A DNA stretch of 64,000 nucleotides from Bacteroidales bacterium (GTDB taxonomy: Bacteria; Bacteroidota; Bacteroidia; Bacteroidales; Bacteroidaceae). Made by a program: the position numbers and the translations under genes. The stretch spans positions 1 to 64,000 of the forward strand of contig JAGHUS010000152.1 in assembly GCA_018064685.1 (NCBI GenBank), written 5' to 3'. Each line of letters begins with the position of its first letter. Positions within the stretch are counted from its first letter, which is position 1. The notes under the pieces were generated by a model, which saw only the letters and a list, made by a program, of their open reading frames with translations, ran no database searches and was not told the DNA's origin. Shown in pieces: positions 28,136-37,773 of the stretch.

Positions 28136-29353
28136 ATGAAGAACAAGTATTATATAATCTTCTTTTTCTTGTTGTTAGCTCCCTTGGCGGTTATGGCCAA
28201 GAGCAAGAAGACTATTTGGGTTATCGATGCCGGACACGGAGGACGTGATGTAGGCTGCGAGGGAACCAAAGCCAAGGAAAAGGACATCAATCTGAAGATT
28301 GCATTGCGTGTGGCCGAGTTGGTGCGTGCCAATATTTCGGGTGTCAAGGTTGTCATGACACGCGACACAGATAAATATCTCACTCTGGACGAGCGCTGCA
28401 CTGTGGCCAATAATGCTGGAGCCGACCTTTTTCTCAGCATCCACGTCAACGCGGCACCCGATGCGAGCAGTGTGCGCGGCACCGAGACCTATTACGGTCC
28501 GATGGGGGCTACTGCCAATGCCAACGTGGAGGCTGCCCGCAAGCGTTACCTGCAGAAGAGCGAGCTGCTGGCTTGGGAGATGCAGAAGAACTATGGACTG
28601 GCCGGACGCCCCATCAGCCGTGGTGTGAAGCGTGAACGATACTACGTCATCCTGCACACGTTGATGCCTAGCGTCCTTACCGAGATTGGCTTCATCTCGA
28701 CAGCTAGCGAACAGGAATACATGACGAGCAAGTCTGGACAAGAGGAGATAGCCCAATGCATCTATAAGGGCCTGAGAGACTATAAGAAGACTGTCGACAA
28801 TGGTCAGGAGAAGAAGGTTTTGGCCGAGATGCGTAATACGGGTGGCCGAGTGTCGGGGACACGAAATGCCAAGGATGATGCTGCTGTCGACCTGGCTATG
28901 AATGACGAGGACACTTCGGACACTGACGATACAAACGGCCAGCGTGGCAAGAATGCCAAGAACTCTAATGGCAAGAATCTGGCATCGTCGGCCAAGGCTT
29001 CGGTGTCAAGCAAGAAGAACAGTGCCTCGGGCAAGGATAATGCAGCAGAGCCCGACCCGTCGCTCGAGCCAGAGCTGGATAGTGGTGAACTCACCTTTGC
29101 CGTACAAATTATGTGGGGCACAAACAAGTTGCCTGCCAACGACCGTTCGTTCAAAGGACTTAAGAATGTGACGATGAAGGGTAATGATGGAAAGTACAAG
29201 TATTTCTATGGCACGACTAGCGACTATTCAGCAGTTCGTAAGACGCTTGCCGAGGTGCGTAAGATCTTCCCCGATGCCTTCCTTGTTGCCTTCCTCGGGC
29301 AGCGCCAGATCTCTACCTCCGATGCTTTGGAACTTTACGTTAAGAAAAAATAA
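28136..29353 (+). CDS. N-acetylmuramoyl-L-alanine amidase (amidase_3) with C-terminal SPOR-like region
   Basis: IWVIDAGHGGRDVGCEGT, TRDTDKYLTLDERCTVANNAGADLFLSIHVNAAPDAS, VLTEIGFISTASEQEYM. Confidence 0.92.
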   Translation: MKNKYYIIFFFLLLAPLAVMAKSKKTIWVIDAGHGGRDVGCEGTKAKEKDINLKIALRVAELVRANISGVKVVMTRDTDKYLTLDERCTVANNAGADLFLSIHVNAAPDASSVRGTETYYGPMGATANANVEAARKRYLQKSELLAWEMQKNYGLAGRPISRGVKRERYYVILHTLMPSVLTEIGFISTASEQEYMTSKSGQEEIAQCIYKGLRDYKKTVDNGQEKKVLAEMRNTGGRVSGTRNAKDDAAVDLAMNDEDTSDTDDTNGQRGKNAKNSNGKNLASSAKASVSSKKNSASGKDNAAEPDPSLEPELDSGELTFAVQIMWGTNKLPANDRSFKGLKNVTMKGNDGKYKYFYGTTSDYSAVRKTLAEVRKIFPDAFLVAFLGQRQISTSDALELYVKKK

Positions 29354-29379
29354 TTTTCTACACCTAAAGATTGAATATT

Positions 29380-29883
29380 ATGAAGAAAATGTTAATGGTG
29401 ATTGTCGGCCTGATGATGTCGGCCGCAGCTTTTGCACAGACCTCTTTCGAGGTTTATGTTTATGACCAACAGGGCGGAAAGACCAACATACGCAATGCTC
29501 CCAACGGGAAGGTCGTGGCATCGCTCGAGCAGAATGACGAGTACAACATGGTGGTTACGGAGTGCAAGAACAATTGGTGGCGTATTGATGGCGGGAAGGT
29601 GTTTCCTTTCGAGGCTGATGAGATACGTCTGAAGGGCTCTACCACTGGTTATTGGATTCATTCGTCGGTAATTGGCTTTACTGGTCAGGGTGAAGGTGGT
29701 GTTACGCTCTATCAGTCGCCCAACAAGAAGTCAAAGGTTGTCGTACGTACTAAGAATTGGACTATGGTTCGTCCCATCGGCGTTCAGAATGGATGGGTGA
29801 AGGTGCGTGTTGAAGGCACCAAGAAAGAGGGTTGGATGCCTATGAACCAGATTTGTGCCAATCCCGTCACCAATTGCTGTTGA
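29380..29883 (+). CDS. secreted SH3-like domain protein
   Basis: MKKMLMVIVGLMMSAAAFAQ signal peptide; KTNIRNAPNGKVVASLEQ bacterial SH3-type repeats. Confidence 0.75.
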   Translation: MKKMLMVIVGLMMSAAAFAQTSFEVYVYDQQGGKTNIRNAPNGKVVASLEQNDEYNMVVTECKNNWWRIDGGKVFPFEADEIRLKGSTTGYWIHSSVIGFTGQGEGGVTLYQSPNKKSKVVVRTKNWTMVRPIGVQNGWVKVRVEGTKKEGWMPMNQICANPVTNCC

Positions 29884-29923
29884 TGACTGGCAGGGTTTTT
29901 CTTGAAATACTGTCAGGACTTCT

Positions 29924-30004
29924 GGAAAAACACGTAGCATCATTTTGAAAAACTCGTAGCATCATTTTGAAAAACATGTAGCATCATTTTGAAAAACACG
30001 TAGC
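29924..30004. repeat. tandem 22-bp repeat A (aaaaacacgtagcatcattttg)
   Basis: cgtagc/tgtagc cores at 29933, 29955, 29977 and 29999 (exact 22-bp period). Confidence 0.95.
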
Positions 30005-30021
30005 GATTTTCGATTATATAC

Positions 30022-30099
30022 GCTGCGATCACAATCCGCGATTGCTGCGATCACAATCTGCAATCGCTGCGATCACAATCTGCAATCGCTGCGATCTCC
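30022..30099. repeat. tandem 22-bp repeat B (gctgcgatcacaatctgcaatc)
   Basis: gctgcg cores at 30022, 30044, 30066 and 30088 (exact 22-bp period). Confidence 0.95.
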
Positions 30100-30456
30100 G
30101 ATAACACACGCTGCGTCTTTCAAACTTCCGTGCTAGGCGGAAAGATGAAAGGCGCAGCATGTATTTTTTAGGTTCTGTTAGCGTGGAGGCTAATGCCATA
30201 AAGTGCAAACATAGACTCTCAGCCATAAGTATTTTCCACTCCTTCTGTCCCCCAACGAAAATAAATTTAATTCTACTCTTCAGCTCTTCATGTTTGCTTC
30301 GTATCTTGTTGATATTTATATTGATAAGTGGTATGAAGAGTGATGAAGAGTGATGAAGTGTGAGGGGTACTCTTCATGCGTTTAATGTATTGAAATATAG
30401 TGCGATAAGTGTGCTTTATGAAGAGCTGAAGAGTTGAGCTCGATTTCTTCCTCCAT

Positions 30457-33027
30457 TTATAGTTTTTTGCAAACTTTGAGTATTTGGTCGCCCAGATTGA
30501 TGGTATAACCTTGGCGTGAGAAGACAACACGGTCGAAGGTGTCGGCTATGAGGAAGTGAGGCTGTTGTGTGCCAGGTTCGCCCTGAACGGCAGTCTTCAT
30601 CCCCTCGGCAATCTGCCCTGTGCTGTCGATGCCAAAGTGCACAGTACTGGGCAGGTTGGGGAAGGCCTTGATAATCTTACCCAGTTCTTCGGCATTTTTG
30701 CAGATGAGCAGGATGGGACGTCCCCACTGCTCCAACTGCTCTCGCACTGCCGATAGATCGTTGAGGACGTGGTTGGTAGGTTCGGTGCCCTCGCTAAGCA
30801 GACCTATGACGTAATATCCACGGCCGGTGGTGGATAGCAATGATGTCTCCTTCGTGATGACATCAACCTTGATACCTGTCCCCGACAAGGATAAGGTCGA
30901 GGCGATGAAGTTCTTGTTGGTAATGGGGGTGTAGCGTGTCTCGCTGCTAAAGTGCCCAATGACCTGAATCTCGTCGGTCGAAGCACGAAGGGTGAGGGGT
31001 AGCGTCGTAAGCTGGCCCGCCTTGATGCTGAAGAATGTCATCTCGCTCAGCACGCCACCCTTGGCCAGACGGGTGCCTGTGGTGAGGATGTAGCTGCCCT
31101 CGTCGAGCATGACTGGATTGGAAAATATTGTGCTGAATGGTTGGCATTCGGGATAATTCAGTAGGACAGGTACTCCATGCTCGATCTTGCTGATGGTGAA
31201 GTGGGTGTTGTAGCTGGGGTCGGTGAGCAGCGAGTCGGGGGTATAGGTCAGCTGTAGTTTGCCTTGACGTGCAGCGCTGGCTGTTGCCTTGGGTTCAAAT
31301 ACGGTGTTCCAAGACGCCTCTTCATCAGACATTATCTTTCCGTCTCTGCCTCTCCATTGCACCTTGCCCGTCACCTCATCTATGCGGGCTTCTATTCCCA
31401 ATGTGCGAGCCATGGCTACAAAGAGAATGTCGCGACTATGACTGTCGCAACGACGCGTTTTATAGGCTGTAGCGGGATGCATGCATAGCTGTTGCGGGTT
31501 GTGCTCGTTGTCGAGGGTGATGTGCTGCTCGCACCACTGAGCCATGAGGGCAGGATTGTAGCGGAAACGCTGTTGGTCGACCTCGGGGATGAGGCTGAGC
31601 AACTGGCTGCGGTAGGGGGTGAGCAGTTCGTTGCTGATGCGTGGATTGAGGATGTTGGGCAGGGGCTGTGTGGTATACTGATAGTGGTCGCGCAGCACAT
31701 TAAGAGGTACGTCGCGAAGGTCCTTCTCGGCCAGGAGTGAGAGCAGCATGCGAGCCTTCTCCTTGTCCTCAGCCTCGTCAAGGAATGCCTTGATGACTTG
31801 ATGGTTTCCACGCGCTTTGCGTATCAGTTCATCCTTTCCTTTGTAGAACGTGTTGGTGTATTCCGCTCTCAGCTTGTCCTCTGTGGCCAGTCGATGCTTG
31901 TTCTCGGCTATCTGTTCGTCGGACATGAGTGGAATGGTATTGCGCTCGATGGGCGGTGTCACATCCAACTGCACTTTCTTGCCGTTCATCTTGTCGGGTG
32001 TGTAGGTCAGCTTGATGCGGATGCTGCTCTTGTCACCTACGTGTACCTTCTCGAATCCAAACGATGTGCCGTCGGTGGCCCATACCAGCAGGTCGCCGTG
32101 TCCAGCCTTGAAGTCGGTTTGTCCGTGGTTGTCGGTCTGTCGGGTACAGAGCGGATAGAACTCAGCATAGTTGTACAGGCGGAACTGTACTGTGGCTTTG
32201 ACGGGACGTCCCTTGCCATCCACCACTTGCACCTTGAATACAGAGGTTGGGGCATAGGTGTCGGTAACATCAATCTCGGTGTAGCAAGGTGTCTCGTTCA
32301 TGACACGCTCCGGACCATCGTAATGGCCGAAGGCTTTGGTGTGCATGATCATGGCTCGCGAGGCTGGAGCATTAAACCATCCCAGGTTCAGTACGGGCTC
32401 GGGTTCGCAGGCTCCCATGAATTTCCACTCTCCGTCTATCCATGCCTCGACCCATGCATGATTGTCGTCGGTGTGTGCCCAGCGCGGTGTGTATACTTGT
32501 CGGGCAGGGATGCCTACGGTGCGCAGGGCTGCCACGGTGAAGGTACTCTCCTCGCCACAACGTCCAATGGCCGAACGCATTGACGAGAGCGGACTGCTGG
32601 TGCGCATGTCGCTGGGTTGGTAGGTGACGTGCTCGTGGCACCAGTGGTTCACCTCCAATGCCGCCTGTCCGATGGTCATGCCCTGGACACGTTGTTTCAG
32701 CTCGTCGTACATCATGGTGCGGAAGTCGTCCAGATCCTCGTTGTTGACACGCACGGGCAGTACGAAATGCATGAATTCGCGCTTCGGAACCACCTTGCCC
32801 CATGGCATCTCGCTGCGTGCTCGAAGGGCTGTCTGCACCTGTGCCAGAAAGTAAGCTCTGTCGTGGTCCTGGGCGTCGGGCGTGGGCATGTATCGGTATA
32901 GGAAGTCCATGGCTTCGTGCTCGGTGATGATGTCGGGCTCATTGCCGACAGGAGTGTTTTGGGCAAGAGCGAAAACAGACTGCAGGCAAACGAGCGTGCT
33001 GAGGATGAGGTAACGTAATGACGTCAT
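30457..33027 (-). CDS. secreted transglutaminase-like domain protein
   Basis: Signal peptide MTSLRYLILSTLVCLQSVFALAQ; Cys-His-Asp region GRCGEESTFTVAALRTVGIPARQVYTPRWAHTDDNHAWVEAWIDGEWKFMGACEPEP. Start moved from the ORF-track start to ATG at 33027. Confidence 0.87.
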   Translation of the reverse strand: MTSLRYLILSTLVCLQSVFALAQNTPVGNEPDIITEHEAMDFLYRYMPTPDAQDHDRAYFLAQVQTALRARSEMPWGKVVPKREFMHFVLPVRVNNEDLDDFRTMMYDELKQRVQGMTIGQAALEVNHWCHEHVTYQPSDMRTSSPLSSMRSAIGRCGEESTFTVAALRTVGIPARQVYTPRWAHTDDNHAWVEAWIDGEWKFMGACEPEPVLNLGWFNAPASRAMIMHTKAFGHYDGPERVMNETPCYTEIDVTDTYAPTSVFKVQVVDGKGRPVKATVQFRLYNYAEFYPLCTRQTDNHGQTDFKAGHGDLLVWATDGTSFGFEKVHVGDKSSIRIKLTYTPDKMNGKKVQLDVTPPIERNTIPLMSDEQIAENKHRLATEDKLRAEYTNTFYKGKDELIRKARGNHQVIKAFLDEAEDKEKARMLLSLLAEKDLRDVPLNVLRDHYQYTTQPLPNILNPRISNELLTPYRSQLLSLIPEVDQQRFRYNPALMAQWCEQHITLDNEHNPQQLCMHPATAYKTRRCDSHSRDILFVAMARTLGIEARIDEVTGKVQWRGRDGKIMSDEEASWNTVFEPKATASAARQGKLQLTYTPDSLLTDPSYNTHFTISKIEHGVPVLLNYPECQPFSTIFSNPVMLDEGSYILTTGTRLAKGGVLSEMTFFSIKAGQLTTLPLTLRASTDEIQVIGHFSSETRYTPITNKNFIASTLSLSGTGIKVDVITKETSLLSTTGRGYYVIGLLSEGTEPTNHVLNDLSAVREQLEQWGRPILLICKNAEELGKIIKAFPNLPSTVHFGIDSTGQIAEGMKTAVQGEPGTQQPHFLIADTFDRVVFSRQGYTINLGDQILKVCKKL

Positions 33028-33117
33028 TGAAGTGTTCTTTATCAGTTTGTTTCTTGGGTAATGATCGGTTGTGGAATTTGCAAGGTGCAGAATGCAAGTT
33101 GCCGATTGTCTCGGCTG

Positions 33118-33125
33118 CAAAGTTA
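33118..33125 (-). promoter_or_regulatory. Bacteroidetes -7 box (TAACTTTG)
   Basis: CAAAGTTA on the + strand, upstream of the transglutaminase gene. Confidence 0.45.
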
Positions 33126-33188
33126 TAAAAAAGGCATTGATAATGCAAATCTTTTCACCTTCTTCTCGTATCATTCACGGATTTGTTG

Positions 33189-33196
33189 TACCTTTG
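33189..33196 (+). promoter_or_regulatory. Bacteroidetes -7 box (TACCTTTG)
   Basis: Upstream of the ATG at 33222. Confidence 0.5.
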
Positions 33197-33221
33197 TCTC
33201 CACATTATTAAATATATGTAC

Positions 33222-35750
33222 ATGAAAAGTCAGAACCTTCGCTTCGTGTGCGGCTTGCTCTGCATGCTGTTATTGCCTTTATGTCTATGTGCCGAAAGTC
33301 GTAATCAGGTACACTTCACACCGCTTGCTCCGCTAGAGGTGTCGGAGGGTCAGGGTGTGGCCGCTGCTTATGCTGGCAGTCTGGACGACAGGGTGCTGGT
33401 GGCTGGAGGAGCCAATTTCCCTGATGTGCCGGTAAGTAAAGGCGGAAAGAAGGTCTTCTATAATACCATCTTTCGGTATGCGGTGGGTGACAGTTGGCAG
33501 GCGATGGGCACGATGCCCTATGCGGCAGCCAGTGGTGCCAGTGCCACGGTGGATGATGGTGTGTTGTGTGTGGGTGGAACGGATGGTGAGAAATGCCTGA
33601 GCCAGGTAAGGCTCATCACACCCTCGGGCCTGCAGCAAGAACTGCCTGCACTGCCCGTAGGTCTGCAGCAGCATGCTGTGGCTGTACAGGGCAAGGATGT
33701 GTATGTGGTGGGTGGAACGACCGACGAAGGGGGCAACATGAAGGTGTACAAGTTGACACGTGGCACAGACAAGGAATGGAGGGCTTTGGCAGAGTTGCCA
33801 GGAAAGAGTCGACTGCAGTGTGTGGCTGTAGTGCAGAGTGGCAACACCTCTCCCTGCCTGTTTGTGTTCGGTGGCTATACGCAAGGCGAGACAAAGACGG
33901 AGGTGCAGTGTGACGGTCTCAGCCTGAATCTTACTACGCTGCAATGGACTACCATCGCCTCGATGCCCGAAGGTGCGAGCGTGACAGGTGGTGTGGCTGT
34001 GACAAGCGGTTATTCGCACGTCTTGCTAATGGGGGGTGTAGACAAGCGGGTGTTTGAGGCACGAGTAAATGATGCGCATCCCGACAGTACCTATTTCCTG
34101 CACGATGCAGCATGGTATTGTTTCAACAGAAAGATTCTGGTTTATCACACCATCACCAACTCATGGTTCTCTCTGGCTGAAAACGAAGCCTTGGCTCGTG
34201 CTGGTGCCTCTATAGCTCCATTGGACAACGGAAGCTGGCTTTATGTCAATGGCGAGGTAAAGCCTGGTGTACGTAGCACTCAGGTGACACAGATAACGTT
34301 GGAGAACGAGAAGAGTTTCGGATGGCTGAACTGGCTTGTCTTGGTAGTCTATCTGCTGGGTATGCTGGGCTTGGGCTATTACTTCATGCGACGTGAGAGT
34401 GGAGCCGACGATTTCTTCAAGGGTGGCGGTCGTATACCGTGGTGGGCAGCTGGCATCAGCATCTATGCCACCATGCTGTCGGCCATCACCTATATGAGTA
34501 TCCCGGCCAAGGCATACGCCACAAACTGGACTTACTATCCCATTCTTGTCACCATCGTGCTGGTCAGCATTCCCGTGGTGAAATATTATCTGCCATATTT
34601 CAGAAGGCTGAACCTGACCAGTGCCTATGAGTATCTGGAGGTTCGCTTCAACCTCTCTACCCGTCTGCTGGCCAGTGGCTTGTTCATCGTCTTCATGGTG
34701 GCCCGTATGGCCTTGGTGCTCTATCTTCCTTCGCTCGCCCTTACAGCTGTGACGGGCATCAACATTCAGCTGTGCATCGTGCTGATGGGCATTGTCACTA
34801 TTGTGTATTGCACTATGGGTGGTGTGGAAGCCGTGGTTTGGGGCGATGTGGTGCAGGGTGTCATCCTGGTGGGCGGAGCTATCTTTGCTGCTCTTTTCCT
34901 CATTCTCAATACCGAAGGTGGAGTGGGGGGCTTTGTCGACATTGCCATGGATAATGAGAAATTCAAACTTTTCGAGTGGTCGTTGGACTACCGTAGTGTG
35001 ACATTCTGGGTGGCTATCGTGGGTGGATTGGCCAACAACCTCATTTCTTATACCAGCGATCAGACCGTCATTCAGCGTTACCTGACGACTAAGGACGAGA
35101 AGAGTGCAGGGCGCAGCATCATGATGAATGCTATGATGTGTGTGTTTATCAGCGTTGTGTTTTATGTGATAGGAACAGGCTTGTACTCGTTCTACCAGAC
35201 TCATCCCGACGAACTGGACGTGACGATGTCTAAGGGTGATGCCATCTTCCCCTTCTTTATGATGTCGCAGATGCCTGCCGGCGTTGCTGGTGTGCTCATT
35301 GCCGCTGTCTTTGCCGCCACAATGAGCACCATCAGTAGTAACATCAACAGTGTGGCTACGGCTTTCTCGGTGGACTTCTACAAGCGATTCCGCCCGCAAA
35401 CGACAGATACCTCAATGCTACGAGTGGCTCGTCGCACCTGTGTGCTGAGTGGCGTGATAGGTGTGGGCATTGCTCTGCTCATGGCATCTTGGGACATCCT
35501 CTCGCTGCTGGATTATTTCAACACCATCCTCGGACTTCTGACGGGCGGCTTGGGTGGCTTGTTCTTCATTGGCGTGTTTATGAAACGCATCAAAGGCCGT
35601 GCCGCTTTGACTGGTTTTGTGTGCGGCACAGCCTTTGTGTTCTGGTTGCAATTCTGTACTGATTCCAATCTATTTCTGTTCGGAGCTGCTGGCATCGCTG
35701 TGAGTGTTGTTGTGGCGTGGGTGGTTCAGAAGTTGGTGTTTGATGACTAA
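33222..35750 (+). CDS. Kelch/cyclically-permuted-mutarotase-like domain fused to sodium:solute symporter (SSS)
   Basis: N-terminal Kelch repeats (RVLVAGGANFPDVPVSKGGKKVFYNTIFRY, DVYVVGGTTDEGGN, CLFVFGGYTQ, HVLLMGGVDK) followed by SSS transporter core (YYFMRRESGADDFFKGGGRIPWWAAGISIYATMLSAITYMSIPAKAYA...). Confidence 0.9.
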   Translation: MKSQNLRFVCGLLCMLLLPLCLCAESRNQVHFTPLAPLEVSEGQGVAAAYAGSLDDRVLVAGGANFPDVPVSKGGKKVFYNTIFRYAVGDSWQAMGTMPYAAASGASATVDDGVLCVGGTDGEKCLSQVRLITPSGLQQELPALPVGLQQHAVAVQGKDVYVVGGTTDEGGNMKVYKLTRGTDKEWRALAELPGKSRLQCVAVVQSGNTSPCLFVFGGYTQGETKTEVQCDGLSLNLTTLQWTTIASMPEGASVTGGVAVTSGYSHVLLMGGVDKRVFEARVNDAHPDSTYFLHDAAWYCFNRKILVYHTITNSWFSLAENEALARAGASIAPLDNGSWLYVNGEVKPGVRSTQVTQITLENEKSFGWLNWLVLVVYLLGMLGLGYYFMRRESGADDFFKGGGRIPWWAAGISIYATMLSAITYMSIPAKAYATNWTYYPILVTIVLVSIPVVKYYLPYFRRLNLTSAYEYLEVRFNLSTRLLASGLFIVFMVARMALVLYLPSLALTAVTGINIQLCIVLMGIVTIVYCTMGGVEAVVWGDVVQGVILVGGAIFAALFLILNTEGGVGGFVDIAMDNEKFKLFEWSLDYRSVTFWVAIVGGLANNLISYTSDQTVIQRYLTTKDEKSAGRSIMMNAMMCVFISVVFYVIGTGLYSFYQTHPDELDVTMSKGDAIFPFFMMSQMPAGVAGVLIAAVFAATMSTISSNINSVATAFSVDFYKRFRPQTTDTSMLRVARRTCVLSGVIGVGIALLMASWDILSLLDYFNTILGLLTGGLGGLFFIGVFMKRIKGRAALTGFVCGTAFVFWLQFCTDSNLFLFGAAGIAVSVVVAWVVQKLVFDD

Positions 35751-35807
35751 CAATAGAAACGATATGCTGCTAGGCATAGAGTTTCCTGAAATCATCCCAG
35801 AACCTTA

Positions 35808-37046
35808 TCACTCACCCTCTTTATCTTGTTTGTCATCAGTCTTGCTGTCCCGTTTACGGCGAGCACTGATGACATTCTCTTTGTTCTCTTCTTTCGCCTG
35901 AGCCTTATCGGCTTTCTTGCGTGTTTTTTCAGCTTCTTTCTCAGCCTTCTTGGCTTCTGCCTCTTCCTTAGCCTTCTTTTTCGCTTCTTCCTTGGCGGCT
36001 TTCTTGGCTTCAGCCTCTTCTTTGGCTTTCTTCTTTGCCTCTTCCTTGGCGGCTTTCTTCTTTTCTTTTAGTTTCTTGGCGTTGGCGGCTTCACGTTGTT
36101 TCTGTTGTCGCAGGGCCTCTTTGTCGCTGATGCGTCGTGCTGGTTTTGCGGACTGTGCCTCTTCCTTTTTCGCTTCAGTTTTTTTCTCTGTCGAGACAGC
36201 TTCTTTTCCTGCTACAGCCTCTTTCTTGTCTTTCGCTACCTCTTTCTTCTCTTTTGCGGAATTCTTGTCCTCTTTTATATTGTCTTTCTTGTCTGCCGCA
36301 GCCTCTTTCTTGCCATTCGTGGTTTCCTTCTTTTCTACTTCGGCCTTTTTCTTGTTGCTGACCTTCTCTTCCGCCTTGGTCTTATTCTTGTCTTGGGATG
36401 GAGTTTCTTTTTTCATTTCCTTCCCATTCTCTTTCTCTTCTTTGTCTTCCTTGGCATTGCTTCGTCTGGTCTTTCTTGCTGTTACAGCTTCGCGGATGTC
36501 CTTCTTGTTGTCTGCTTTGCTGGCAGTCTCGGTTTTTTCCCCATCTTTCTTGTTAGCCTTTTCCTCGGCTTTCTTGCTAGCCGCTGCAGCCTTTTCTTCT
36601 GCTTTTTTTGCGGCAGCCGCAGCTTTCTCTTCTGCCTTCTTGTTGGCAGCCGCAGCTTTTTCTTCAGCCTTTTCAGCTTTCTTAAGAGCTGCAGCTTCTT
36701 GCTGTTTCTTTTTCTCTGTTTCTTCTGCAAGTTTCTGTGAACGGCTCATCGATTTTCGTTCGAATGGCTTCGGATAGTAGTATTTGCCTTCCTTTTTTGC
36801 TTTTTTCAGGGCAAGTTTGTCTTTTTGTATCTGCTCTCTGGCACGCTCAAGATCACGGGTGAGAAGGCGCATTTCACGTTCTTCTTCTTTCATCTTCTGG
36901 CGTGTGATGCGCTGTTCCTCTTTCAATAATCGTATGTCCTCCTTGAGTGTCTGGACAATGGTGTCGTTTGGGTGCACATACTGGGCCGAGAGGTTGGTGG
37001 TCCATGCAAACAAAACTAAGATGAGTAATAGAAAGTATCTTTTCAT
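35808..37046 (-). CDS. secreted Lys/Glu/Ala-rich coiled-coil repeat protein
   Basis: Signal peptide MKRYFLLLILVLFAWTTNLSAQ; repeats (A/S)KKAEEKAAAA x4 and AAKEEAKKKAKEEAEAKK x2. Confidence 0.75.
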   Translation of the reverse strand: MKRYFLLLILVLFAWTTNLSAQYVHPNDTIVQTLKEDIRLLKEEQRITRQKMKEEEREMRLLTRDLERAREQIQKDKLALKKAKKEGKYYYPKPFERKSMSRSQKLAEETEKKKQQEAAALKKAEKAEEKAAAANKKAEEKAAAAAKKAEEKAAAASKKAEEKANKKDGEKTETASKADNKKDIREAVTARKTRRSNAKEDKEEKENGKEMKKETPSQDKNKTKAEEKVSNKKKAEVEKKETTNGKKEAAADKKDNIKEDKNSAKEKKEVAKDKKEAVAGKEAVSTEKKTEAKKEEAQSAKPARRISDKEALRQQKQREAANAKKLKEKKKAAKEEAKKKAKEEAEAKKAAKEEAKKKAKEEAEAKKAEKEAEKTRKKADKAQAKEENKENVISARRKRDSKTDDKQDKEGE

Positions 37047-37057
37047 TGTGATATTAT

Positions 37058-37741
37058 TTATCCGGCATAGTTACCAAGAGTGGTGATGCTAAATTTAAGG
37101 AATACGGGAGATAATTCTATCTCCTGGCCGTTTTCTGTTACCGTACGTTTGGGTGCATTGTAATAGTCCATCTCGATGCTGCCTGCCCAGTCGTCACCCA
37201 TTGCCGAGAATGTCTGCATGGAGCAGTCTGCCACGTTGCATCCTAATGCCTCCGATACAAAGCTGGCAAATCGTTCAAGCATAGCACCTAATTCATCGTA
37301 GCTTTTGGCTCCATCTTTGTTTTCGTAAAGGGCTTGCTTGCCATCGCCAATAAATTTGTATTCGCCAGTGCCAATAATGTCGGTTTTGTAGGTGATGGCT
37401 GTGAGCTGGTTTGTCTCGACATCAAAACTACATTCTTCAAAATCAAAACTGATTTTCAAACCTTCCCATTCAAATCCTTCCTCTGGCAGCGTGGCCATGG
37501 CTTTGCTTACCTCTTCGGCTGTCATTCCTAACTTTATGGAGTTGAAATATTTGGCAAATTCCTTTTGTTTTTCTAATCCGTTTGGATCTGATGCATTTTC
37601 TCCTTCGCCTGGCTTCTTGAGCATGTTCTCTACAGCTATGGTGTCGGTGCTTTCCTCGCCAGGCGATGAGGTTCCACTCTTACAGGCAACAATGGTTGCT
37701 GATGCGAGAGTTATAAAGGCAAGTATAGTGTTTTTGTTCAT
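37058..37741 (-). CDS. hypothetical lipoprotein
   Basis: MNKNTILAFITLASATIVAC lipobox; no recognised catalytic motif. Confidence 0.7.
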   Translation of the reverse strand: MNKNTILAFITLASATIVACKSGTSSPGEESTDTIAVENMLKKPGEGENASDPNGLEKQKEFAKYFNSIKLGMTAEEVSKAMATLPEEGFEWEGLKISFDFEECSFDVETNQLTAITYKTDIIGTGEYKFIGDGKQALYENKDGAKSYDELGAMLERFASFVSEALGCNVADCSMQTFSAMGDDWAGSIEMDYYNAPKRTVTENGQEIELSPVFLKFSITTLGNYAG

Positions 37742-37773
37742 ATCGTTTGCTTTTTAATACACTTTCGATGGTT

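Noticed and set aside
32939-33174. Longer N-terminus for the transglutaminase gene as in the ORF track
   Set aside because: The signal peptide begins at ATG 33027 and the TAACTTTG box at 33118-33125 lies within the longer version.
35917-36777. 286-aa Ser/Phe/Ala-rich plus-strand ORF
   Set aside because: It is the complement of the Lys/Glu/Ala-rich repeat gene; low-complexity mirror, not a gene.
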